Of a DNA stretch of 36,591 bases, positions 1 to 6,934 are shown in pieces (the first letter of the stretch is position 1; each line of letters starts with the position of its first letter). The notes beneath the pieces are model-generated. The model saw only the letters and a program-made list of their open reading frames with translations. It searched no databases and was not told the origin of the DNA. This DNA comes from Halovulum marinum (GTDB lineage Bacteria; Pseudomonadota; Alphaproteobacteria; Rhodobacterales; Rhodobacteraceae), in the NCBI RefSeq assembly GCF_009697225.1, contig NZ_WIND01000027.1, positions 1 to 36,591 of the forward strand, written 5' to 3'. A program made the translations under genes and the position numbers.

Positions 1-47
1 CGCGACGGACCCCGAGACGAAGATGCCCAGATGTCCGACATGATCAT
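1..47 (-). CDS. Start of an unidentified gene, cut by window edge
   Basis: An ATG on the minus strand at 47-45 overlaps the TGA stop of the upstream resolvase gene (46-44) in the ATGA arrangement common throughout this window. The first codons read MIMSDIWASSSRGPSR and run off the window. The overlap suggests translational coupling with the resolvase. Too little is visible to name a family, and the call rests mainly on the junction geometry. Confidence 0.3.
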   Translation of the reverse strand, partial: MIMSDIWASSSRGPS

Positions 48-556
48 GGGTCATGTAGACGATGCGCTGCCCGGCTGGCAATCGCGTCGGCCTCGTTGTC
101 GTCGGCGGGCGAGAACCCTCGTGCTCGCGCCGCAGCGATCATCGTCTCCTTGGGCGCATTGCCCTTGCCGGTCGCGTGGCGCTTGATCGTCCCGACCGGA
201 ACGCCCTCGTAGGGAACGCCGCGCAGTTCGGCCCATGAGGTCAGGGTTGCCATCAGCCCGCCATAGATGTGGGCCGCGTCGGTGCCGGCGTGTCGGCGGA
301 CTTCCTCGAACCAGATCGCGGCGATGGGCCCGGACAGCCGGTCGAGTTCGGTCAGCCAGTTGGTGAAACGAAGGTAGCGCATGCCGCCGCCGTCGAAGCG
401 TCCGGGCCGAAAGCTGACCGTGCCGCTGGTGATCAGTCCGTCATGGCTGCGGAGCGCCCAGCCGGTCGTGGTGCCGAGGTCGAGGGCAAGGATGCAGGAC
501 CGGTTGATCGCGCCCGGCTCGGGGCGGACGTCCTGCGCGGGGATCGGAGTGTTCAT
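44..556 (-). CDS. RuvC-like Holliday junction resolvase / RNase H-fold nuclease
   Basis: This 170-aa protein has the RNase H-fold pattern of RuvC-type crossover-junction nucleases. The first acidic residue is in ILALDLGTTTGWAL (D26), a second in IWFEEV (E84), and the C-terminal acidic cluster is DDNEADA (D152-D157). A basic GKGNAPKETM segment precedes that cluster. It probably resolves branched recombination or replication intermediates of the mobile element. The gene lies downstream of the VapE relic and ends in an ATGA overlap with the next gene, which fits a replication/recombination operon. It is of the phage/plasmid type rather than the cellular RuvABC type, since no ruvA or ruvB is nearby. 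The start at 556 is the first ATG and gives a sensible N-terminus. Confidence 0.75.
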   Translation of the reverse strand: MNTPIPAQDVRPEPGAINRSCILALDLGTTTGWALRSHDGLITSGTVSFRPGRFDGGGMRYLRFTNWLTELDRLSGPIAAIWFEEVRRHAGTDAAHIYGGLMATLTSWAELRGVPYEGVPVGTIKRHATGKGNAPKETMIAAARARGFSPADDNEADAIASRAAHRLHDP

Positions 557-684
557 CGTGAAGGCTCACAAGTTGTGGGCCTTCGGCTTCGGTCACCGCC
601 AGATGTAGCATCCGGCGGTCCCCGTCCAAAGCGAAAACGACCAGGGACGGCGCGGCCGGCGAAGATCGACGCGCTGCCCGTCCC

Positions 685-782
685 GGTCCCAACCTCCGAA
701 CGCGTGGTCCCAACCTTCGAGGGGGTTGGGACAGCCCTTTATCGTTTTAATCCAATATCTTGCTCAGATGTGGTCCCAACCT
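685..782. repeat. GGTCCCAACCT repeats (three direct, one inverted)
   Basis: The 11-mer GGTCCCAACCT occurs at 685-695, 706-716 and 772-782, and its inverted core GGTTGGGAC occurs at 724-732. The cluster sits in an apparently non-coding stretch between the VapE relic and the resolvase gene. The first two copies are 21 bp apart, about two helical turns. It could be a protein-binding array (regulator, replication initiator or recombinase) or an mRNA structure formed by the inverted copy. No function can be assigned from sequence alone. Confidence 0.55.
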
Positions 783-842
783 CGGTATCCCTAACGGGGG
801 TCCTTCTCTTTTCGTATAGAAAAACATGTTCCCGACCTTTTC

Positions 843-1470
843 CGTTGCGGCCCCTCGAGGATCAGCATGTGGTCGGCCTTCACGCCGGGGCGGTAGATGC
901 GGGCGACGGCCGAGATCAGCCAGAGCGCGCCGATGGTGTGGTTGAACGCCGTGGGCTCGGCGCCGAGATAGGTGCCGGTCCAGGTCTCGATCCGGGGCGT
1001 GCCGTCCCATGTCAGGGTGTCGAGCCAGTCGCGGACGGGATGGATGCGCAGCTCGCGGGCGACGGCGCCGACAGCGCGGCTGACGACGACCGGGGCCACG
1101 TTGATGCCGCGGAGTTGCAGCCATTCGGCGGTGCGGATGTCGTCGGCGTCTTCCCAGGGGCGCGGCAGGGAGGCGGTTCCGGCGTCCCACGGCAGCGGCT
1201 GACGCACCACGATCTCCTGTCCGAACTCGTCGAAGGCGAGCACGCCTGCGAAGCCCGGATCGGAGGTCAGCGCGACAATGACGTTGGCCTCGTTCCGCTC
1301 GGGCGCGCCGGCGAGATCGAGCCGGAGGCGCCTGAACCAGGCGGGCTTCGGGATCGGCGTGTGCGGATCGCCGGTGGCGTTCACGCGGCGGCGGAGCTCG
1401 GCCAGCTGCTGTGTCAGGACCGACATGCCGATACCGGTCGCGGACTTGATCCGCGCGACGACCTGCCGTT
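843..1470 (-). pseudogene. VapE-family (virulence-associated E) helicase/primase fragment, truncated at both ends
   Basis: The minus-strand frame from about 1470 to 843 encodes the middle of a VapE-type protein: a HPVRDWLDTLTWDGTPRIETW segment, then a YLGAEP stretch, then KADHMLILEGPQ, where the family continues into its Walker A motif. Here the reading frame leaves the family at GPQ, just before the P-loop, and meets a stop about 18 codons later. Upstream the frame runs into a transposase relic, so the native N-terminus is missing as well. VapE proteins are superfamily-3-like ATPases of phages and integrative elements. Without the ATPase core this remnant should be inactive. The junctions at about 843 and 1470 are judged by eye and may be off by a few bases. 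Confidence 0.75.
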
Positions 1471-1965
1471 CGCATCGAAAAAGATCAGCGGATAGCAGGC
1501 GTCGAGCGGGCGGGCCTGCCATTCCTTCACCGCGTCCATCACCGTGTCGGTGATCCGGGAAATCAGCGCCGGCGAGGCGTCGACGCCGTAAATGTCCTCC
1601 AGATGGCCCTGGATCTCGCGCACCGTCATGCCACGGGCGTACATCGAGACGATCTTCTCGTCGAAGCCGGGAAACCGGCGCTGGTATTTTGCGATCAGTT
1701 GCGGATCGAAGGTGCCGGCGCGGTCGCGCGGAATGTCCAGCGGCACCTTCGAGCTTTCCGTTTGCACCGTCTTCGGCGACGTGCCGTTGCGACGGTTCGT
1801 CCTGCCCGATCCGTGCTCGTTCTCCAGGTGCTCGTCCAACTCGCTGTTCAGAATCCGCTCCGCCAGAGCCTTCTTCAAGTCGTCAAGCAACCCGTCCTTG
1901 CTGAACACGTCGTTCGGGTCGCGGTCGCCCAGCAGTTCGTCCAGAACCTTCTTCGAAATGGCCAT
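1471..1965 (-). pseudogene. IS256-family (Mutator) transposase, N-terminal relic
   Basis: The frame opens at an ATG at 1965 preceded by a GGAGGA Shine-Dalgarno sequence. It encodes the N-terminal part of an IS256-type transposase: SELDEHLENEHGSGRTNRRN, the GTSPKTVQTE segment, RFPGFDEKIVSMYARGMTVR, and then PLIFFDA. Similarity stops directly after FFDA, whose Asp is the first catalytic acidic residue of the DDE domain. From there the sequence switches to VapE. About 165 of the usual 400 residues remain, so the protein cannot transpose. The terminal inverted repeat on the 5' side is still present. Confidence 0.85.
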
Positions 1966-2000
1966 GCGATGATCCTCCTTCGTTCATCATCATGGCCCGA

Positions 2001-2023
2001 TGCACAGAATTTGAGACAGTCCC
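2001..2023 (-). repeat. Terminal inverted repeat of the IS256-family relic
   Basis: On the minus strand the sequence reads GGGACTGTCTCAAATTCTGT and continues GCA, the typical outer end of IS256-family elements. It lies about 36 bp upstream of the transposase ATG. It marks the cargo-facing boundary of the relic. The opposite end was lost at the fusion with VapE, so no target duplication can be tested here. Confidence 0.7.
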
Positions 2024-2051
2024 AAAAAAGAGGAAGAATTCTCCATATTTC

Positions 2052-2080
2052 GGAAACCTTTCGCGTCTGCCTGCATCCAA
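2052..2080 (+). promoter_or_regulatory. Candidate ECF sigma-dependent promoter
   Basis: GGAAACCTTT (2052-2061) and GCATCCAA (2073-2080) are spaced as -35 and -10 elements of an ECF-type promoter, whose -35 commonly contains GGAAC/GGAAA. It lies 56 bp upstream of the first gene of an operon whose third gene is itself an ECF sigma factor. That arrangement fits autoregulation. It starts only about 30 bp inside the IS256 boundary. Confidence 0.45.
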
Positions 2081-2135
2081 CTGATCGAGACGGCGAAGAA
2101 GCCGCTCTCCCAACGGGAACACGAAAGGATCACCC

Positions 2136-2555
2136 ATGACCAAGGCATTCGCCCTCGCCGCCGGCCTTCTGGCCGTCACCGCCCTGCCGACGCTGGCCCA
2201 TGAAAAGGAGGCGCTGGCCCAGATTCCGCCCGGCGCCCCCTATGTCCGCGTTAGCGAGACGCTACCGCTGCCCGATTACCTTCCCGGCCTCGGCACACTC
2301 TTCGTTGACCCCGCTACGCTGCCGGCCGGCCCATTCCTGGGCTACGACCTTGACGGCAACCTGTCGGCCACTATCTACATGACGCCGCTCGAGGAACTGC
2401 AGAACGGGACCTCCTACGACAACCTGCACGTCGGCAATCACAACGTGTCCAGCGTCGACATCTACTACAACGCCGGCCATCCGGGCGTCGAGGCACCGCA
2501 TGCCCATGTCGTGCTGTTCCACGACGCCGAAGCCCGCGAGCGCCTGGCCGAGTGA
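2136..2555 (+). CDS. Secreted TTHB210-like (DUF5602-type) protein
   Basis: This 139-aa protein begins with a Sec signal peptide (MTKAFALAAGLLAVTALPTLA, cleavage around residue 21), so it acts in the periplasm. The body contains PLPDYLPGLGTLFVDP and GYDLDGNLSATIYM, which resemble the TTHB210-like family. The C-terminal half is histidine-rich (HVGNHN, GHPG, PHAHVVLFH), which suggests metal binding. From memory, the family name-bearer in Thermus is controlled by a sigma-E system, and here the gene is the first of an operon ending in an ECF sigma factor. Its stop TGA (2553-2555) overlaps the ATG of the cupredoxin gene. Molecular function is unknown. Confidence 0.65.
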   Translation: MTKAFALAAGLLAVTALPTLAHEKEALAQIPPGAPYVRVSETLPLPDYLPGLGTLFVDPATLPAGPFLGYDLDGNLSATIYMTPLEELQNGTSYDNLHVGNHNVSSVDIYYNAGHPGVEAPHAHVVLFHDAEARERLAE

Positions 2556-3079
2556 TGCTGACACGTCGCCATATTCTGGCGGCCGGGGGTGGCGGTTTCG
2601 CCACCCTCGCGATGCCGTCCCTGCTCCGTGCGCAACAGGTCGAGGTGATCGAGATGCGCGGCACGCCGCGCGGCGAGCGCGTCTGGTATAATCCCATCGG
2701 CCTCGCCATCACGCCCGGCACGACCCTGCGCTTCGTCAACCACGACCCTGTGAACAGCCATACCGCCACCGCCTACCATCCCGAGCTTTTCGACCGGGTG
2801 GCACATATTCCCGACGGGGCCGCGCCCTGGAACAGCGATTTCCTGCTGCCGGACGAGAGCTTCGAAGTTGCTCTCGAGGTGCCCGGCGTCTACGACTACT
2901 ACTGCCTTCCGCACGAGATGGCTGCCATGGTCGGTCGGATCGTGGTTGGCCGCCCCACGGACGCGGTCTGGCAGGATCCTGCGGAAGATACGGGCGACCT
3001 GCCCGAGGCGGCGCTGCGCGCCTTTCCGGCGGTCGAGGCCATACTGGACCGAGGACGCATCGACCCCGAGGAGACGTGA
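2555..3079 (+). CDS. Tat-exported cupredoxin (type-1 copper protein)
   Basis: The protein of 174 aa starts with LTRRHILAAGG, a twin-arginine signal, followed by a hydrophobic stretch up to LLRAQ. The remaining domain has the plastocyanin/amicyanin pattern: His69 (NSHT) and the closing loop CLPHEMAAM, giving Cys117, His120 and Met125 in the C-x2-H-x4-M spacing of a type-1 copper site. It probably carries electrons or copper in the periplasm. The ATG at 2555 is preferred over the GTG at 2552 because it forms the TGATG junction with the upstream gene. The gene ends in the same kind of junction with the sigma factor gene, so all three are probably translated as a unit. Confidence 0.8.
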   Translation: MLTRRHILAAGGGGFATLAMPSLLRAQQVEVIEMRGTPRGERVWYNPIGLAITPGTTLRFVNHDPVNSHTATAYHPELFDRVAHIPDGAAPWNSDFLLPDESFEVALEVPGVYDYYCLPHEMAAMVGRIVVGRPTDAVWQDPAEDTGDLPEAALRAFPAVEAILDRGRIDPEET

Positions 3080-3807
3080 TGGCACCGACCACCCGCAGCA
3101 AGACGCCTGCATCGGAGATCGGCCCCAGCACGGCCGAGGCCGATCTGGTCTCCGCTGCCCGCCCCGGACCGGAGGAAGCCCGCCGCGTGGCGGCGGTGCG
3201 CGAACTGGTCCGGCGACTCAACCCGCGCCTCTTCCGTGTGGCGCGTGGGATCGTCGAGAGCGATGCCGAGGCGGAAGAGGTCGTGCAGGAGGCCTACCTT
3301 GCCGCCTTCGGCAAGATTGACCAGTTCCGCGGCGAGGCGGCGTTTTCTACCTGGATCACCCGCATCGCCATCAATGCAGCGCGGATGCACCAACGCCGCA
3401 CGCGCCCAGTGGAAAGCTACGACACGGTGACCGAAGATACCGCCGATCCCGCCAACATCCTGTCCTTCCCCGGCGCAGGGCCCGAGCGGCCAGAGGCCGC
3501 GCTCGGCCGGGCGCAGATGCGCGCGCTGATGGAACGCGCGGTGGCTGCGCTGCCCTCCGACATGCGTCTGCCCTTCCTGCTTCACGAGGTCGAGGGCGTG
3601 CCAGTGCGTCAGATCGCTGCCGATCTCTCGCTCAATCCGATCACGGTGAAGACGCGGCTCTTCCGCGCCCGCCGCCGGTTGCGCGCCGCGCTAGAGGCAG
3701 AGCTGCGCGGCGGCTTCGAGACGGTTTTCCCCTTCGACGGCGCCCGCTGCGCCGGCATGGCCGATCGCGTGGTGGCCGCCTTGCGCGGGGGGCGGCAACT
3801 GCCTTGA
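3079..3807 (+). CDS. ECF-subfamily RNA polymerase sigma factor
   Basis: The 242-aa protein has sigma region 2 (LNPRLFRVARGIVESDAEAE through QFRGEAAFSTWITRIAIN) and region 4 (LPFLLHEVEGVPVRQIAADL, then TVKTRLFRARRRLR), which recognise the -10 and -35 elements. A roughly 40-residue C-terminal tail follows (FPFDGARCAGMADRVV). No anti-sigma factor is encoded next to it, which is unusual for an ECF factor; the two exported partners may form the signal input. The start at 3079 forms a TGATG overlap with the cupredoxin stop. It is a good candidate to recognise the promoter at 2052-2080. Confidence 0.9.
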   Translation: MAPTTRSKTPASEIGPSTAEADLVSAARPGPEEARRVAAVRELVRRLNPRLFRVARGIVESDAEAEEVVQEAYLAAFGKIDQFRGEAAFSTWITRIAINAARMHQRRTRPVESYDTVTEDTADPANILSFPGAGPERPEAALGRAQMRALMERAVAALPSDMRLPFLLHEVEGVPVRQIAADLSLNPITVKTRLFRARRRLRAALEAELRGGFETVFPFDGARCAGMADRVVAALRGGRQLP

Positions 3808-3830
3808 AGTCAGAGACCATATTTGTGGGG

Positions 3831-3856
3831 CGGGGCATCGTGTTGGAAGTGCCCCG
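3831..3856 (+). terminator. Hairpin after the ECF sigma operon
   Basis: CGGGGCA (3831-3837) and TGCCCCG (3850-3856) form a perfect 7-bp stem with a 12-nt loop, 23 bp after the sigma factor stop and before the convergent rnk gene. There is no T-run, so it may be a weak or bidirectional terminator only. Confidence 0.35.
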
Positions 3857-3921
3857 GCCTGAACCCGTTCTTCTATTCTCGTTGCGCTACACGTGGCAGC
3901 GACTGTCAGAGTACCTGCGGG

Positions 3922-4332
3922 CTATCGGGTTTGCCTCACCTCGATCACCGTGAGCGTCCTGCGCTGTCCTCCCACAGTGTCCCAGAAGAACGACGCGTCT
4001 TCGGCAAGGCCGAGCAATGCGACCCCGATCGGCGTCATCACCGACACGCGCTGCTGCCCGATATCGGCATCCTCCGGATAGACCAGGGTGATCGAGGTCT
4101 CCCGGCCTGTTGTGTTGTCGAGATATCTGACCGTGCTGCCGATACCGACCACGTTCGGCGGCATCTTCTTTGCGGAAACGATCCGGGCACGTCCGATTTC
4201 CTCGAGCAGTCGCTCTCCAAGCGGGGCATTGCGCTTCAGTGCGCCTTCGGCGAGCGCCTCGAGACGTTCCAGTTCGTCGGCGTTGATCACGATCCGCGGC
4301 TTTTGTGTGGACCGCGCTACAATACTGTTCAT
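3922..4332 (-). CDS. rnk: Rnk-like nucleoside diphosphate kinase regulator (GreA/GreB C-terminal domain)
   Basis: The 136-aa protein has a short N-terminal helical part (INADELERLEALAEGA) and the GreA/GreB C-terminal fold (GSTVRYLDNTTGRETSITLV, then SVMTPIGVALLGL). This is the layout of Rnk, which binds RNA polymerase in Escherichia coli. The ATG at 4332 is preferred to the GTG at 4341, because it has a GGAG Shine-Dalgarno sequence 8 bp upstream and forms an ATGA overlap with the preceding gene. The pair is therefore probably translationally coupled. Its physiological role in alphaproteobacteria is not established. Confidence 0.8.
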   Translation of the reverse strand: MNSIVARSTQKPRIVINADELERLEALAEGALKRNAPLGERLLEEIGRARIVSAKKMPPNVVGIGSTVRYLDNTTGRETSITLVYPEDADIGQQRVSVMTPIGVALLGLAEDASFFWDTVGGQRRTLTVIEVRQTR

Positions 4333-4850
4333 TTCAAACACTCCATTGAGGTCTTGGCATCGTCAGCCGCCAGTCTCAGATGCGGACCAGTCCGACGCGC
4401 ACGGGACGCTTCTGAAGGAACCGTGACAGCCAGCACCCGGACCCGCTCGATGGAGCAATCCGCCAGGATCAACGGCGCGCTCTGGCCGACGCTCATCCCG
4501 ATCAGCGTTGCGCCAAGCAACGACCGGACCGGCATGACGCCGATCGTTTCAGTTCGCGCCCAGTGGCAAAGCAGGCCGACCCGTTTCGGCCCGCTTCCCA
4601 CCCGATAGGTCACGATACAATTGCCCGTGACGTTGCATTGATCCAGCGGAGCTGCTGGCCTTTGCGAAGTTGCAAGTTTGTGTTTCATGACATGCGCCAG
4701 CACCGGGTGCCGCTGAACCTCTTGGTCCGCCAAGTGTCGGACCATTTCGTCGCGATCCCATTTTGTCAGCACAGGCGTAGCCGCAGTGCCTGCGGACGAC
4801 TCAATACAAAATGGTCCGGATATATGTCGTGACGTGTCGTGATGTTTCAT
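4329..4850 (-). CDS. Second Rnk/GreA-C-type protein
   Basis: This 173-aa protein has a divergent N-terminus with DRDEMVRHLADQEVQRHPV and a C-terminal GreA/GreB-like part: YRVGSGPKRVGLLCHW, then IGVMPVRSLLGATLIGMSVG. The C-terminal domain resembles that of the Rnk protein encoded directly downstream, so the two may be diverged copies acting on RNA polymerase. A strong AGGAGG precedes the ATG at 4850. The last third (RVRVLAVTVPSEASRARRTG) is basic and does not match the family. Assignment to the Gre-C fold is by pattern only. Confidence 0.6.
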   Translation of the reverse strand: MKHHDTSRHISGPFCIESSAGTAATPVLTKWDRDEMVRHLADQEVQRHPVLAHVMKHKLATSQRPAAPLDQCNVTGNCIVTYRVGSGPKRVGLLCHWARTETIGVMPVRSLLGATLIGMSVGQSAPLILADCSIERVRVLAVTVPSEASRARRTGPHLRLAADDAKTSMECLK

Positions 4851-5375
4851 GCCCGTCCTCCTGCCGCGCGATCGCGGCCAGCTTTACCTTCGGATGAAGA
4901 GGAAGCCCCAGGAGGACAGGCGACGTGAGCGCGCCTAGACCGCCCGGGGAAGCGGGCGGCTCAGCAGGAGAAATCTCTTTTGTGCGAGCCTCATGTTCAT
5001 ACCAACAGCGTAGGTGGATGCAGGCCGCCCGTCAATCTCGACCGAGCTCACGCTGGTTGGCGACGAGCGGTTCCGCGCTCATGAGTCTTGTTGGGCGCCT
5101 TGGTCAGTTGCAAACCGAAAGGCACTGGCCCATATCAAGTTCATGGCTCGGATCTTGCTTCATACGAGGTTCCTGCGTTTTGCGGGAAATCTGCTGAACC
5201 GCCGGTAACCCCGGGGCGGGAGCGGACGTGATGTCCGGTTCATGCCTGCGGGGTATCTCCTGAACAACTCAACACCGATGATCGGCGTCATGATTCTTAT
5301 GTGACCTGCCGGTGCGCATGAGCGCCCGCTGCCATGCGAGATAACCTGGCGCCGGTTCGGGATCAGCTTCATCGT
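4851..5375. other. Gene-free region between rnk pair and DUF1127 gene
   Basis: These 525 bp contain no reading frame with convincing codon use or a ribosome-binding site apart from the AGGAGG serving the minus-strand gene at 4850. They should hold divergent promoters for the rnk-like pair and the DUF1127 gene. No clear FNR box (TTGAT-N4-ATCAA) or ECF promoter was found. A small RNA cannot be excluded by eye. Confidence 0.5.
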
Positions 5376-5735
5376 ATGGAGAACGGCATGTTTCCCTTCT
5401 ACAATCATCAACATCACGCTCGCTATCATCGTTCGGAACTGAATGGACAATCCGGCGCGGGCTTCCTTCCTGCGTGGTGGCGTTCCGCTGTGCGCAACTG
5501 GAAACGCCGCCGGATGATCGCGGAACTCAACCGGTTGGACGACTGGATCCTTCAGGACATCGGGATCGTTCGCGGTCAGATCCCGCGTCTGGTGGAGAGT
5601 TTTTGCGACCGCGAACTCGACATGGCGCCGATCGCTCGCCCGAAGCAGCCTTCGATGGTCCACGAAGACAATCGTCCAGCCACGAACCGGTATCCGGAAA
5701 AGCAGCCCGATGACATCGGCCGGCTTGCAGCCTGA
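5376..5735 (+). CDS. DUF1127 domain protein
   Basis: The conserved core is NWKRRRMIAELNRLDDWILQ followed by DIGIVRGQIPRLVE, which is the short, arginine-rich DUF1127 (YjiS-like) motif. DUF1127 proteins in alphaproteobacteria have been linked to RNA turnover and to phosphate or carbon homeostasis. The tail after the domain is polar and probably disordered. Two starts are possible, 5334 and 5376; neither has a strong Shine-Dalgarno sequence. The shorter form is chosen because DUF1127 proteins are usually small. A strong hairpin follows the stop. Confidence 0.75.
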   Translation: MENGMFPFYNHQHHARYHRSELNGQSGAGFLPAWWRSAVRNWKRRRMIAELNRLDDWILQDIGIVRGQIPRLVESFCDRELDMAPIARPKQPSMVHEDNRPATNRYPEKQPDDIGRLAA

Positions 5736-5755
5736 ACGGCAAAGAGACAGCAGGC

Positions 5756-5778
5756 GCGTCACCCCCGCGGGGTGACGC
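5756..5778 (+). terminator. Perfect 10-bp hairpin after the DUF1127 gene
   Basis: GCGTCACCCC, a 3-nt loop CGC and GGGGTGACGC form a perfect 10-bp GC-rich stem 20 bp downstream of the stop. No U-tract follows, so it may act as a 3' end stabiliser or a Rho-assisted terminator rather than a classical intrinsic terminator. Confidence 0.5.
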
Positions 5779-5836
5779 TCAAAGTCGCCATCCGGTTAGA
5801 CGGAGTGGCGCGGCACACTTAATACGGGGCAAAGCC

Positions 5837-6052
5837 ATGATGATCTGCAAAGCCGACTTCGAAGAACTATTCCCGCACCTGTTCCGAAAGACGGGCAACG
5901 ACGGTTCTTCCGGTGCCTCATCGTCCTCGACCTTCGAACGTTCCGAAGCACCGACCGACGGTCGCGATGAAAAGCGCAACGTTGGCGTCATGCCAATGCA
6001 GCATGGCAGAGAACAAGGATGCGACCACCGTGAGACCCGATCGACGACATGA
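5837..6052 (+). CDS. Small hypothetical protein
   Basis: This 71-aa frame begins MMICKADFEELFPHLFRKTG, which looks like a genuine helical N-terminus, and then becomes low-complexity (GASSSSTFERSEAPTDG). A weak GGGG precedes the tandem ATGs at 5837 and 5840. The C-terminal half may be out of frame or degenerate. No family is recognised. The remaining intergenic DNA up to the MOSC gene at 6254 holds nothing further that I can identify. Confidence 0.35.
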   Translation: MMICKADFEELFPHLFRKTGNDGSSGASSSSTFERSEAPTDGRDEKRNVGVMPMQHGREQGCDHRETRSTT

Positions 6053-6253
6053 CGTGACCGGATGGCCTCCGATCATGGCATATCTCGCCTCGCCGACCTT
6101 GCTCGATCTCAGCTGAGAGCACCAGATTTCGCCCGCGGTGTTTGTCAAAGCAGGCCATGTGGACGCTGTCTGGCTCTCATCTGATCGGTGCCGTAGAAAA
6201 AACGTGGAATGACGAGACCTCTAGCATGCCGCGGTCAAAAAGGGGGCGCGCCC

Positions 6254-6934
6254 ATGCGTGTTGTGGAAGTTCGCGTTGGCACTCTCGCCCCGCTCGGCCC
6301 CGCGAACATACCAAGCGGGATCCGAAAAGTACCCGTCGCGGGCTCGGTCGCGGCACTAGCGCATGGCCTCGAAGGCGACGAGCAGGGTGACCGCCGCCAT
6401 CACGGCGGCCGTGACAAGGCGGTTCACGCCTATCCGGTGCAGAACTATCCGCTCTGGACGGCAGATCTTCCGGATCTGGCTGCCGAGATGCGACCGGGTG
6501 CCTTCGGCGAGAACCTAGTGGTTGAAGGGGCGGTAGAGGCGGATGTCTGCCTCGGGGACCGCTGGCAGCTCGGGTATGCTCTGCTCGAAGTCAGCCAGTC
6601 CCGCCAGCCCTGCTGGAGGTTGAACCTCCGCTTCGGCCGAACGGACATGGCGCGGCGGGTGCAGGACACCGGTCGCACCGGGTGGTACTTCCGCGTTCTC
6701 GAAGAGGGCAAGATTTCCGCCGGCGACACCGCGCATCTGGTCGCGCGGCCGCATCCGGACTGGCCCCTCGACCGCGTCTGGCACCTGCTCTACTGCAACA
6801 CACTTGATCGCGCGGCGCTTGCCGCCTTTGCCGCCCTGCCCGGACTGCCCGAGCGCTGGCGCGCTCTCGCCGAGGTGCGCCTGAGCAGCGGCCGGACCGA
6901 GGATTGGTCGCGGCGTATCGAGACTCCGCAATGA
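6254..6934 (+). CDS. MOSC domain protein (YiiM-like)
   Basis: This 226-aa protein has the MOSC layout: HHGGRDKAVHAYPVQNYPLW near residues 55-75, FGENLVVEG, and the conserved cysteine in SQSRQPCWRLNLRFGR. A C-terminal helical extension (WHLLYCNTLDRAALAAFAAL) matches the 3-alpha domain of YiiM-type proteins. YiiM reduces N-hydroxylated bases such as 6-N-hydroxylaminopurine with molybdenum cofactor. The start at 6254 has AGGGGG upstream; an upstream ATG at 6209 has no comparable site. The stop overlaps the pdxY start (ATGA), so the two are co-expressed. Confidence 0.85.
   Translation: MRVVEVRVGTLAPLGPANIPSGIRKVPVAGSVAALAHGLEGDEQGDRRHHGGRDKAVHAYPVQNYPLWTADLPDLAAEMRPGAFGENLVVEGAVEADVCLGDRWQLGYALLEVSQSRQPCWRLNLRFGRTDMARRVQDTGRTGWYFRVLEEGKISAGDTAHLVARPHPDWPLDRVWHLLYCNTLDRAALAAFAALPGLPERWRALAEVRLSSGRTEDWSRRIETPQ

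Noticed and set aside
685-782. CRISPR-like array
   Set aside because: Repeats are only 11 bp, irregularly spaced and partly inverted; no cas genes are present.
269-1495. Plus-strand open frame of 408 codons across the resolvase and VapE relic
   Set aside because: It is antisense to recognisable RuvC-like and VapE sequence and crosses the repeat region; no protein family visible.
4925-5208. Two overlapping small plus-strand frames in the region before the DUF1127 gene
   Set aside because: No Shine-Dalgarno sequence, poor codon use and no motif; treated as intergenic.
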